A DNA stretch of 19,482 nucleotides from an uncultured beta proteobacterium (lineage in GTDB: Bacteria; Pseudomonadota; Gammaproteobacteria; Burkholderiales; Burkholderiaceae): positions 1 to 19,482 of the forward strand of contig CAIVXR010000267.1 in NCBI GenBank assembly GCA_903909925.1, read 5' to 3'. Shown here piece by piece: positions 1 to 6,176 of the stretch; positions within the stretch are counted from its first letter, which is position 1, and each line of letters begins with the position of its first letter. The notes under the pieces were generated by a model, which saw only the letters and a program-made list of their open reading frames with translations, was not told where the DNA came from and searched no databases. The translations under genes and the position numbers were made by a program.

Positions 1-1101
1 ATGCACAGCAATATCTGGTACCTGGAGAAATTGAGCAGTTTCAGAACTCTCCTTTTCTAAAACTAAACGGGCATGTGGTTTTGCAAAGGAGAAAAATTCA
101 TCAACGTCTAGAAATAGTTCTTTCGGCGGCAGAATGGGGCGGTCAAGATCATGCTTCAGAAATTCATAGCGTGGGAGAGTATCTTTCCAAAATCCCCGTA
201 TGGCATCTTCAATATCACCAGTACTTACTATCCAAACTGGATCGCCAGATCTTGGGAAGTAATCAAATATGCTAGATTGCTCAGCAAAGAACATTGGCAG
301 ATAAGACTCTATGCCTGCGCTAGGGATGCCCAAGTTGGCATCTTTATAGATAGAGCATCGGGTAGGATCACCCTCAAACACCTCGCGCCAACGGCCTCTA
401 AAGGCTGTGCGCGCCTCATCATTGAATGGGAATTCATGACCTGGGAGTAAGCGAACTTCTTTAACGGGATAAAGACTTCTTTGCGTATCCGGATCAAAGG
501 AGCGGATTTGCTCAATTTCATCGCCAAATAAATCCAAGCGATAAGGCAGGCTAGATCCCATCGGAAATAAATCAATGAGGCCACCACGAATACTGTATTC
601 ACCAGGTCGCATGACTGCGCTTACCGGATCGTAACCTGCTTGTTGAAGTTGCAACCTGAGTGCCGCTTCATTGAGCTTGTCACCTTGCCTAAAGAAAAAA
701 GTGTGCCCGGATAAGAATTCAGGCGGGCCTAATCTTTGCAGAGCTGTAGTAACTGGCACCAAAACAATATCGCAGCTGCCATTGAGTAATTCGTAAAGGG
801 TAGCTAAACGTTCAGATACTAAGTCTTGGTGTGGTGAAAAATGGTCATATGGAAGAATTTCCCAATCCGGTAGAAGGCGGGTTTTTAGCTGAGGGGCAAA
901 AGCAGGGATTTCTTCCAAAAGTCGCTGGGCTTCTTGCGCCTGGGCACAAAATATCATCATGACTGAGAAATCCTTGCGGTAGCGCAGGGCAGTTTGCGCT
1001 ATGAGGGCTGCATCAGCAGAGCCGACTAGCCCTGAAAAGGTAAAGCGCTGCCCAGCCCGCGGAGCGGGTATGGGGGGTACTTGATTTAATGCATCGGACA
1101 T
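1..1101 (-). CDS. mfd: Transcription-repair coupling factor Mfd, N-terminal part (gene cut by window edge)
   Basis: Mfd is a cytosolic SF2 DNA translocase that removes RNA polymerase stalled at DNA lesions and recruits UvrA for nucleotide excision repair. The reading frame is open from an ATG at 1101 down to base 1, giving 367 residues, about the first third of a protein that is about 1150 residues in relatives. It covers the UvrB-like N-terminal module. Recognisable stretches are LPDWEILPYDHFSPH (about residues 77-91), RPGEYSIRGGLIDLFPMGS (165-183, the Mfd form of the UvrB-homology motif) and LFGDEIEQIRSFDPDTQRS (191-209). The RNA polymerase-interaction and translocase domains lie outside the window. 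The ATG at 1101 is the first start in frame and gives the usual short lead into the motif GQRFTFSGL. No Shine-Dalgarno sequence precedes it; a perfect TATAAT lies 8 bases upstream. The gene diverges from ispD with only 23 bases between the chosen starts. Confidence 0.93.
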   Translation of the reverse strand, partial: MSDALNQVPPIPAPRAGQRFTFSGLVGSADAALIAQTALRYRKDFSVMMIFCAQAQEAQRLLEEIPAFAPQLKTRLLPDWEILPYDHFSPHQDLVSERLATLYELLNGSCDIVLVPVTTALQRLGPPEFLSGHTFFFRQGDKLNEAALRLQLQQAGYDPVSAVMRPGEYSIRGGLIDLFPMGSSLPYRLDLFGDEIEQIRSFDPDTQRSLYPVKEVRLLPGHEFPFNDEARTAFRGRWREVFEGDPTRCSIYKDANLGIPSAGIESYLPMFFAEQSSIFDYFPRSGDPVWIVSTGDIEDAIRGFWKDTLPRYEFLKHDLDRPILPPKELFLDVDEFFSFAKPHARLVLEKESSETAQFLQVPDIAVH

Positions 1102-1109
1102 CTAAGCTC

Positions 1110-1115
1110 ATTATA
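1110..1115 (-). promoter_or_regulatory. Candidate mfd -10 element (TATAAT)
   Basis: Read on the minus strand, 1115 to 1110 is a perfect TATAAT. A start about 7 bases after it would fall near 1103, only about two bases before the mfd ATG at 1101, so the mRNA would be leaderless or nearly so. The -35 position (1138-1133, TTTCCT with a 17-base spacer) is weak, and no extended -10 TG is present, so this is a candidate only. Confidence 0.45.
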
Positions 1116-1119
1116 GAAT
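1114..1119 (+). promoter_or_regulatory. Candidate ispD -10 element (TAGAAT), overlapping the mfd -10
   Basis: TAGAAT matches the -10 consensus at 5 of 6 positions and lies 5 bases before the preferred ispD ATG at 1125. It overlaps the minus-strand TATAAT at 1110-1115. No convincing -35 box is visible at 16-18 bases. If used, it would give a leaderless ispD transcript. Confidence 0.3.
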
Positions 1120-1124
1120 CAGGC

Positions 1125-1874
1125 ATGAGCTCAGGAAATCAATCTGCGAAGAAATGCCACGCTCTCCTGCCAACAGCAGGTGCTGGATCTCGCTTAGGCG
1201 GGGATTTACCGAAACAATTCCAAGAATTGGCTGGTAGACCAATGCTCGCTTATGCTATCGATGCATTCATGCAATCCCCACACATCGAAACCATATGGAT
1301 CGGTGTTTCTCCTGGATTTATCGATAACCCGATTCTAAAAAGCCTTGCAAAAGGAAGTAAGCCAATTCATTTTTTGCCTACAGGTGGCCCCACACGCCAA
1401 GAGACTGTCCGTAACACTCTGGCAGCACAACTCAAGTCAGGGATAGCAGTTGATGATTGGATCTTAGTTCACGATGCAGCAAGGCCTGGCATTACGCCTG
1501 CGCTGATTGAAAGGTTGGTTACTTCAGTAAGAAATTCTGATGTCGGCGGTTTATTAGCTGTACGTCTGGCTGATACCTTAAAACAAGCTGACCTTGATTT
1601 AGCAATCGCTGGGAATATGCCGCGTGTGCTGAAAACTATTCCGCGGGAGCATTTGTGGCAGGCTCAAACACCGCAAATGTTTGGCCTTAAGCAATTGCAT
1701 ATTGCCCTAGAAGATGCCATTCGCTTGGAGGCTGATGTTACCGATGAGGCAAGCGCTATGGAGTTAACTGGAGTAAAGCCATTATTGATTGAGGGCGCTA
1801 CCCGAAACTTCAAAGTGACGCATCCTGCCGATTGGGATTTGATGCAATTACTATTGAATTCAGATGCTAGATAA
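1125..1874 (+). CDS. ispD: 2-C-methyl-D-erythritol 4-phosphate cytidylyltransferase
   Basis: IspD transfers CMP from CTP to methylerythritol phosphate, the third step of the MEP pathway for isopentenyl diphosphate, in the cytosol. The CTP-binding loop ALLPTAGAGSRLGGDLPKQF is at residues 13-32 and contains the catalytic Arg (R23) and Lys (K30). The family signature VHDAARP, the motif WQAQTPQMF and the C-terminal NFKVTHPADW follow. From the ATG at 1125 the product is 249 residues, close to the family's usual length of about 230-240. An in-frame ATG at 1089 would add 12 residues, but it lies inside the mfd coding sequence and the extra residues are not family-like, so I prefer 1125. ispF follows after 13 bases and is probably co-transcribed. 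Confidence 0.95.
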   Translation: MSSGNQSAKKCHALLPTAGAGSRLGGDLPKQFQELAGRPMLAYAIDAFMQSPHIETIWIGVSPGFIDNPILKSLAKGSKPIHFLPTGGPTRQETVRNTLAAQLKSGIAVDDWILVHDAARPGITPALIERLVTSVRNSDVGGLLAVRLADTLKQADLDLAIAGNMPRVLKTIPREHLWQAQTPQMFGLKQLHIALEDAIRLEADVTDEASAMELTGVKPLLIEGATRNFKVTHPADWDLMQLLLNSDAR

Positions 1875-1887
1875 ATGAAGAAGACAT

Positions 1888-2391
1888 ATGACACCAAGTA
1901 ACGCTCATGTTCCGCAGTTCCGCATTGGTCAAGGTTACGACATCCATGCCTTAGTGGCTGATCGCAAACTGATTCTTGGCGGTGTGCACGTTCCTTATGA
2001 AAAGGGATTAATAGGCCACTCTGATGCGGATGCCTTGTTGCATGCGCTAACCGATGCCTTGCTAGGTGCTGCTGGATTAAATGACATTGGACAGTTATTT
2101 CCCGACACTGATCCTCAATTTAAGGATATGGATAGTCGAATCTTGCTACGGGCAGCCTTGCAAAAGGTTCAGGCAGCTGGCTTTCAAATTGGAAATGTGG
2201 ATGCCACCATCATTTGTCAAAAGCCGAAATTGGCTGATTTTTTGCCTGAAATGGTCAGAAACATCGCTGCTGACCTCTTAGTCAACCCTAGCCACGTAAA
2301 TCTTAAGGCTAAAACTAATGAATCCTTGGGCCACCTTGGTAGGGGCGAGGGTGTCGCAGTCCACGCTGTAGCATTGCTCTACAAGGCCTAA
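1888..2391 (+). CDS. ispF: 2-C-methyl-D-erythritol 2,4-cyclodiphosphate synthase
   Basis: IspF cyclises CDP-methylerythritol 2-phosphate to MECDP with release of CMP. It is the fifth MEP-pathway enzyme and works as a cytosolic trimer with active sites between subunits. The product is 167 residues, near the family's usual 157-160. Divalent-metal ligands appear in RIGQGYDIHAL (the Asp and His of DIH) and in the His of GHSDADALLHALTDALLGA. The motif DIGQLFPDTD and the C-terminal TNESLGHLGRGEGVAVHA segment, with the conserved Glu, are intact. The start at 1888 is 13 bases after the ispD stop, and the N-terminus carries about ten extra residues before the conserved block. The ispD-ispF pair is a common order in proteobacteria and supports an operon. 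Confidence 0.96.
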   Translation: MTPSNAHVPQFRIGQGYDIHALVADRKLILGGVHVPYEKGLIGHSDADALLHALTDALLGAAGLNDIGQLFPDTDPQFKDMDSRILLRAALQKVQAAGFQIGNVDATIICQKPKLADFLPEMVRNIAADLLVNPSHVNLKAKTNESLGHLGRGEGVAVHAVALLYKA

Positions 2392-2416
2392 AGATCCTCT
2401 AAAACCGCAAGCATTG

Positions 2417-2422
2417 TAGAAT
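2417..2422 (+). promoter_or_regulatory. Possible -10 box of the tRNA-Leu/tig transcript (TAGAAT)
   Basis: TAGAAT at 2417-2422 lies in the ispF to tRNA-Leu gap (2392-2470), about 48 bases before the mature tRNA end. It matches TATAAT at 5 of 6 positions, but no good -35 box is seen 16-18 bases upstream. The rest of this gap holds nothing I recognise. Confidence 0.25.
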
Positions 2423-2470
2423 TACGGTCTTTAGAGTGAAGTTTAAGCTTGGCAGTGTTTGCGGATATTC

Positions 2471-2557
2471 GCGAGGATGGCGAAATTGGTAGACGCACCA
2501 GGTTTAGGTCCTGACGCCAGAAATGGTGTGGGGGTTCGAGTCCCCCTCCTCGCACCA
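2471..2557 (+). tRNA. tRNA-Leu (anticodon UAG)
   Basis: This is a class II tRNA of 87 bases including an encoded CCA. The acceptor arm is GCGAGGA (2471-2477) paired with TCCTCGC (2547-2553), followed by discriminator A and CCA (2555-2557). The D-loop region is AAATTGGTAGACGC. The anticodon stem-loop is CCAGG-TTTAGGT-CCTG, giving UAG for CUN leucine codons. A long variable arm is present, and the T arm is GGGGG-TTCGAGT-CCCCC. A small hairpin (CAAGT-GCT-ACTTG, 2558-2570) follows the CCA directly but has no T-run. The tRNA may therefore lie on the same primary transcript as tig and be cut out of it. Confidence 0.97.
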
Positions 2558-2611
2558 CAAGTGCTACTTGGCTTGGACTTCACATATCCTGATTTCAATG
2601 AAGAGATGAGA

Positions 2612-3949
2612 ATGGCTTTGCAGATAGAAAATTTAGGTTCGTTAGACCGCAAAATGACTTTGGAATTCGCTCGTGCTGATTTGGCAAAAGCGCGTGATGC
2701 CCGTTTGGCTCAATTCGGCAAGAATATGAAAGTCGCTGGCTTTCGCCCAGGCAAAGTGCCAAAGAATATGGTTGAGAAGCAGTACGGCATGCAAGTGGAT
2801 TTTGAGCTTCAGTACGATAAAGCCTCTGAGCTGTTCTTTGAGCAAAGTAAAAAAGAAGGTATCGCATTAGCAGGTCAACCACGTCTTGAGCCAAAGAGTG
2901 AGTTAGATGCAGACAAGATTGTCTTTGATGCATTCTTTGAAGTCTTGCCAGAAGTAAAAATTGGTGATTTTTCAAAAGCAGAAGTTACTAAATACTCGAC
3001 CGATATCGGTGATGCTGAAATTGATCGTGCCATTGAGGTATTGCTCAAGCAGCAAGCCCATTACCACCCGCGGGGTGAGGCTGGTGCGCATGGTGATGGT
3101 GGTTCTAATACAGCGGCCCAAAAGGGTGACCAAGTTGTAATTGACTTTATTGGCAAGATCGATGGCGTTGAGTTTTCTGGTGGTAAAGCTGAAAACTTTG
3201 AATACATCCTTGGTGAAGGTCGAATGTTGCCTGAATTCGAAGCAGCCACATTAGGTCTTAAGGCTGGTGAAAGTAAATCATTTCCTTTGAGTTTTCCAGC
3301 CGACTATCACGGTAAAGACGTAGCAGGTAAGACGGCCGAATTTACGATTACTGTTAAATCAGTAAATTGGGCGCATATGCCTGTCGTTGACGATGCATTT
3401 GCACTATCGATGGGTGTTACTGAAGGCGGCGTAGCAAAAATGCGTTCTGAAGTAAAAGAAAATTTAGACCGCGAAGTAAAGCGTCGTATTACTTCTTTGC
3501 TAAAGAATGAAGTGATGGAAAAGCTCAATACTTTGTGCGAGCTTGAAGTTCCCAAATCTTTAGTCTCCTCAGAGCAAGAGCGTTTGGTTGAAAGTGCCCG
3601 CCAAGATTTAATCCAACGTGGGCTGCCTAATGCCAAAGACGCACCTATTCCTGCTGAGTTATTTGCTGAACAAGCTCAAAAGCGTGTTCGGTTAGGCCTG
3701 ATTTTGAGTGAATTAGTGAAAAAACAAGGGCTAGCAGCCACTGCAGATCAAATCAAGGCTGAAATCGATGAGCAGGCTGCTACTTACGAAGATCCAAAAG
3801 AAGTGGTTCGTTGGTTCTATAGCAATCCAAGCCGCTTAAAAGATATTGAGAATATGGTGCTTGAAGACAATGTGATTAAACATTTCACATCACTTGCCAA
3901 AGTCAACGATAAAGCGATAAGCTTTGAAGAACTTAGCAAGTTAAACTAA
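2612..3949 (+). CDS. tig: Trigger factor, ribosome-associated chaperone and prolyl isomerase
   Basis: Trigger factor binds ribosomal protein L23 at the tunnel exit and shields nascent chains. The 445-residue product has the N-terminal ribosome-binding domain with signature GFRPGK at residues 43-48. An FKBP-type PPIase domain begins around KGDQVVIDFIGKIDG and includes EYILGEGRMLPEFE. The alpha-helical C-terminal chaperone domain contains YEDPKEVVRWFYSNP. The frame is open back through the tRNA (to 2459), but the start at 2612 (MALQIENLG) matches the family N-terminus and has GAAGAG 6 bases upstream. An ATG at 2606 would add only two residues. A Gly/His-rich insert (RGEAGAHGDGGSNTAAQ) lies just before the PPIase domain, where relatives have a shorter linker. 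The gene leads the tig-clpP-clpX cluster. Confidence 0.97.
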   Translation: MALQIENLGSLDRKMTLEFARADLAKARDARLAQFGKNMKVAGFRPGKVPKNMVEKQYGMQVDFELQYDKASELFFEQSKKEGIALAGQPRLEPKSELDADKIVFDAFFEVLPEVKIGDFSKAEVTKYSTDIGDAEIDRAIEVLLKQQAHYHPRGEAGAHGDGGSNTAAQKGDQVVIDFIGKIDGVEFSGGKAENFEYILGEGRMLPEFEAATLGLKAGESKSFPLSFPADYHGKDVAGKTAEFTITVKSVNWAHMPVVDDAFALSMGVTEGGVAKMRSEVKENLDREVKRRITSLLKNEVMEKLNTLCELEVPKSLVSSEQERLVESARQDLIQRGLPNAKDAPIPAELFAEQAQKRVRLGLILSELVKKQGLAATADQIKAEIDEQAATYEDPKEVVRWFYSNPSRLKDIENMVLEDNVIKHFTSLAKVNDKAISFEELSKLN

Positions 3950-3955
3950 GTTTAA
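3930..3955 (+). repeat. Inverted repeats across the tig stop codon
   Basis: AACTTAG (3930-3936) can pair with CTAAGTT (3946-3952). Alternatively TTAAAC (3941-3946) can pair with GTTTAA (3950-3955). The two folds exclude each other and cover the tig TAA. No T-run follows, so this is not an evident terminator. It could affect mRNA decay or processing between tig and clpP. Confidence 0.35.
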
Positions 3956-3991
3956 GTTGCCATCAATCTATCTTAAAGAGGACCTTCATAA

Positions 3992-4621
3992 ATGAATCAG
4001 AACCATCTTCAGTCTGAGAACCTAGAGCCTAAAGGTTTAGGTTTGGTTCCAATGGTGATTGAGACCTCTGGACGTGGTGAGCGTGCGTACGATATTTATT
4101 CCCGTTTATTAAGAGAGCGCGTTGTTTTCTTGGTTGGCGAAGTAAATGATCAAACCGCTAACTTAGTGATTGCACAACTATTGTTTCTCGAGAGCGAAAA
4201 CCCAGACAAAGAGATTTCTCTCTATATCAATTCACCTGGCGGATCTGTATCTGCTGGCCTTGCTATCTACGACACCATGCAGTTTATTAAGCCGCATGTG
4301 AGTACTCTATGTATGGGCATGGCTGCAAGTATGGGTGCATTCTTATTGTGTGCTGGAGAAAAAGGTAAGCGTTACGCATTACCAAATTCTCGCGTCATGA
4401 TTCATCAGCCATTAGGTGGAGCGCGTGGTCAAGCTTCGGATATTGAGATTCAGGCCCGTGAAATTTTGTATTTGCGCGAACGCCTTAATAAGATCTTGGC
4501 TGATCGTACTGGCCAATCTATTGAAACCATCGCCAAAGATACTGATCGTGATAACTTTATGTCAGCAGAGCAGGCTCGTGACTACGGCTTGATTGACAAA
4601 GTTATTGAGAAGCGTCCTTAA
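3992..4621 (+). CDS. clpP: ATP-dependent Clp protease proteolytic subunit
   Basis: ClpP is the tetradecameric serine peptidase chamber that degrades substrates unfolded by ClpX or ClpA in the cytosol. The 209-residue product has the full catalytic triad: Ser113 in MGMAASMGAF, His138 in VMIHQPLGGARGQASDIEI, and Asp187 in DTDRDNFMSAEQA. The oxyanion segment SPGGSVSAGLAIYDTM is intact. The N-terminal 20-25 residues are presumably a propeptide removed on maturation, as in E. coli. The ATG at 3992 has a good Shine-Dalgarno sequence (AAAGAGGA about 9 bases upstream). It sits 42 bases after tig and 18 bases before the clpX start, so the three are probably one operon, the usual arrangement in proteobacteria. 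Confidence 0.98.
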   Translation: MNQNHLQSENLEPKGLGLVPMVIETSGRGERAYDIYSRLLRERVVFLVGEVNDQTANLVIAQLLFLESENPDKEISLYINSPGGSVSAGLAIYDTMQFIKPHVSTLCMGMAASMGAFLLCAGEKGKRYALPNSRVMIHQPLGGARGQASDIEIQAREILYLRERLNKILADRTGQSIETIAKDTDRDNFMSAEQARDYGLIDKVIEKRP

Positions 4622-4639
4622 TTATCATTTGAGTCTATT

Positions 4640-5998
4640 TTGAGTGATACAACTACCAATACGTCAGATAAAGTTTTGTATTGCTCCTTCTGTGGCAAGA
4701 GCCAGCACGAGGTTAAGAAGTTAATTGCTGGCCCATCAGTATTCATTTGCGATGAGTGCATTGACCTTTGTACCGACATTATTCAAGAAGAAATTGCTAA
4801 GCTTCCCAAGGAAGAGGGCGATGATTCCTTACCGACACCCCATCAGATCCGAGAGAACCTTGATCAATACGTGATTGGTCAAGACCATGCCAAGAAGACC
4901 TTGGCAGTAGCTGTCTACAACCATTACAAGCGCCTGAAATATTTACCGAAGCCCAAAAAAGAGAAGCTAGATAAAGATGGCAAACCGGTTGAGGCAGCCG
5001 ATAAAAAAGAATCTAAATTACCCGCTAAAGCCATCGTCGACGGCGTTGAGTTAGCAAAGAGCAATATTTTGCTAATTGGGCCTACCGGCTCTGGTAAGAC
5101 CCTCTTGGCGCAAACATTGGCCCGCATGCTAGATGTACCCTTTGTGATGGCTGATGCAACCACTTTGACTGAAGCGGGCTACGTTGGTGAAGACGTTGAG
5201 AATATTATTCAAAAACTATTGCAAGCTTGCGACTACAACGTCGAGAAAGCACAGCGCGGTATTGTCTATATTGATGAAATTGATAAGATCTCGCGTAAAT
5301 CTGATAATCCTTCAATTACTCGTGACGTCTCCGGTGAAGGTGTTCAGCAGGCTTTACTAAAGCTGGTCGAAGGCACCATGGCTTCTGTTCCACCACAAGG
5401 TGGGCGCAAGCACCCGAACCAAGATTTCTTGCAAGTAGATACCACCAATATTTTATTTATTTGCGGCGGCGCTTTTGATGGTCTTGAAAAAGTTATCCAA
5501 CAGCGTACAGCCAAAACTGGGATTGGATTTAATGCCTCGGTTCCTGGAAAAGATGACCGTGGTGTAAGCGATCTGTTAGTTGAAGTGGAACCTGAAGATC
5601 TGATTAAGTTTGGCTTAATTCCTGAGTTGATTGGTCGCTTACCTGTAGTGGCAACTTTGGTCCAGCTCGATGAAGAGGCCTTAATTCAGATACTCACTGA
5701 GCCTAAAAATGCTTTAGTAAAACAATATCAAGCATTGCTCACGATGGAAGGTGCAGAGTTAGAAGTGCGCCATGCAGCACTTGCAGCCATTGCTAAGAAG
5801 GCAATTGCCCGCAAGACAGGAGCGCGCGGTCTGCGATCTATTCTTGAAGGCTCCCTAATGGATGTTATGTACGACTTGCCATCCCTCAAGAATGTCCAGA
5901 AGGTCGTCATTGACGACAGCAGCATTGCTGAGGGTGGAAAACCCCTGCTAGTCTACAAACAAGACCCTGATCAAGCGGATTTAAGCAAAAAAGCTTAA
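4640..5998 (+). CDS. clpX: ClpX, ATPase and unfoldase subunit of ClpXP (TTG start)
   Basis: ClpX is the hexameric AAA+ unfoldase that feeds tagged proteins into ClpP. The 452-residue product has the zinc-binding domain (Cys 15, 18, 37, 40), Walker A GPTGSGKT (147-154), the GYVG pore loop (180-183), Walker B IVYIDEID (208-215), the RKH loop (256-258) and the IGF loop that docks on ClpP (295-297). Sensor and arginine-finger regions follow in normal order. No ATG lies near the 5' end. The TTG at 4640 gives the expected N-terminus, 25 residues shorter than would be needed to reach any other plausible start, with only a weak GAG 6 bases upstream. A Lys-rich insert at about 105-135, before Walker A, makes it longer than E. 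coli ClpX (424). It is probably translationally coupled to clpP. Confidence 0.97.
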   Translation: MSDTTTNTSDKVLYCSFCGKSQHEVKKLIAGPSVFICDECIDLCTDIIQEEIAKLPKEEGDDSLPTPHQIRENLDQYVIGQDHAKKTLAVAVYNHYKRLKYLPKPKKEKLDKDGKPVEAADKKESKLPAKAIVDGVELAKSNILLIGPTGSGKTLLAQTLARMLDVPFVMADATTLTEAGYVGEDVENIIQKLLQACDYNVEKAQRGIVYIDEIDKISRKSDNPSITRDVSGEGVQQALLKLVEGTMASVPPQGGRKHPNQDFLQVDTTNILFICGGAFDGLEKVIQQRTAKTGIGFNASVPGKDDRGVSDLLVEVEPEDLIKFGLIPELIGRLPVVATLVQLDEEALIQILTEPKNALVKQYQALLTMEGAELEVRHAALAAIAKKAIARKTGARGLRSILEGSLMDVMYDLPSLKNVQKVVIDDSSIAEGGKPLLVYKQDPDQADLSKKA

Positions 5999-6003
5999 TT
6001 TTT
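5981..6003 (+). terminator. Weak intrinsic terminator candidate at the end of clpX
   Basis: TTAAGC (5981-5986), loop AAAAAA, and GCTTAA (5993-5998) form a 6-bp stem followed directly by TTTTT (5999-6003). The clpX stop codon is part of the stem. Only two G-C pairs are present, so termination may be partial. Confidence 0.35.
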
Positions 6004-6056
6004 CAGGGTTTTTGCTATTTTTTGGGCAATTCTGCTCATTTTTTGCACTTTTCCCC

Positions 6057-6087
6057 CTTGTTTTTTTAATAGAGCGACCCATATAGG
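6057..6087 (+). promoter_or_regulatory. Candidate heat-shock (sigma32-like) promoter of lon, overlapping a sigma70-like one
   Basis: CTTGTTT (6057-6063) and ACCCATAT (6077-6084) are separated by 13 bases and resemble the sigma32 consensus CTTGAAA / CCCCATNT (-10 matches 7 of 8, -35 about 4-5 of 7). A sigma70-like pair TTGTTT (6058-6063) and TATAGG (6082-6087), with an 18-base spacer, overlaps it. The start would fall near 6092, leaving a leader of about 85 bases before lon. lon is a known sigma32 regulon member in E. coli, which fits. Confidence 0.5.
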
Positions 6088-6103
6088 TAGTATGCTACTC
6101 ATG

Positions 6104-6143
6104 AATAGAGTCTCTATTTAGTGGTTAATTACTTTTAGAGACT
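6104..6143 (+). repeat. Palindrome and alternative hairpin in the lon leader
   Basis: AATAGAG-T-CTCTATT (6104-6118) is a perfect 15-base palindrome. Its centre AGTCTCT (6109-6115) can also pair with AGAGACT (6137-6143). It lies between the predicted lon transcription start and the Shine-Dalgarno sequence, so it could act as a DNA operator or as alternative RNA folds. The role is unknown. Confidence 0.45.
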
Positions 6144-6176
6144 TTTGAGGATTGATTACTTTGGAGGAATTGCCCT

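Noticed and set aside
309..602. Minus-strand ORF of 97 codons
   Set aside because: It lies out of frame on the same strand as the mfd coding sequence, which has an uninterrupted, clearly homologous frame across the region.
1089..1124. Upstream ATG of ispD adding 12 residues
   Set aside because: It overlaps the mfd start and the extra residues are not family-like; the ATG at 1125 gives a normal IspD N-terminus.
2459..2611. 51-codon N-terminal extension of tig
   Set aside because: The extension is translated tRNA-Leu sequence. The start at 2612 matches the family N-terminus and has a ribosome site.
2595..2975. Minus-strand ORF of 126 codons
   Set aside because: It is antisense to tig, with no ribosome site or recognisable family; it looks like a shadow of the real gene.
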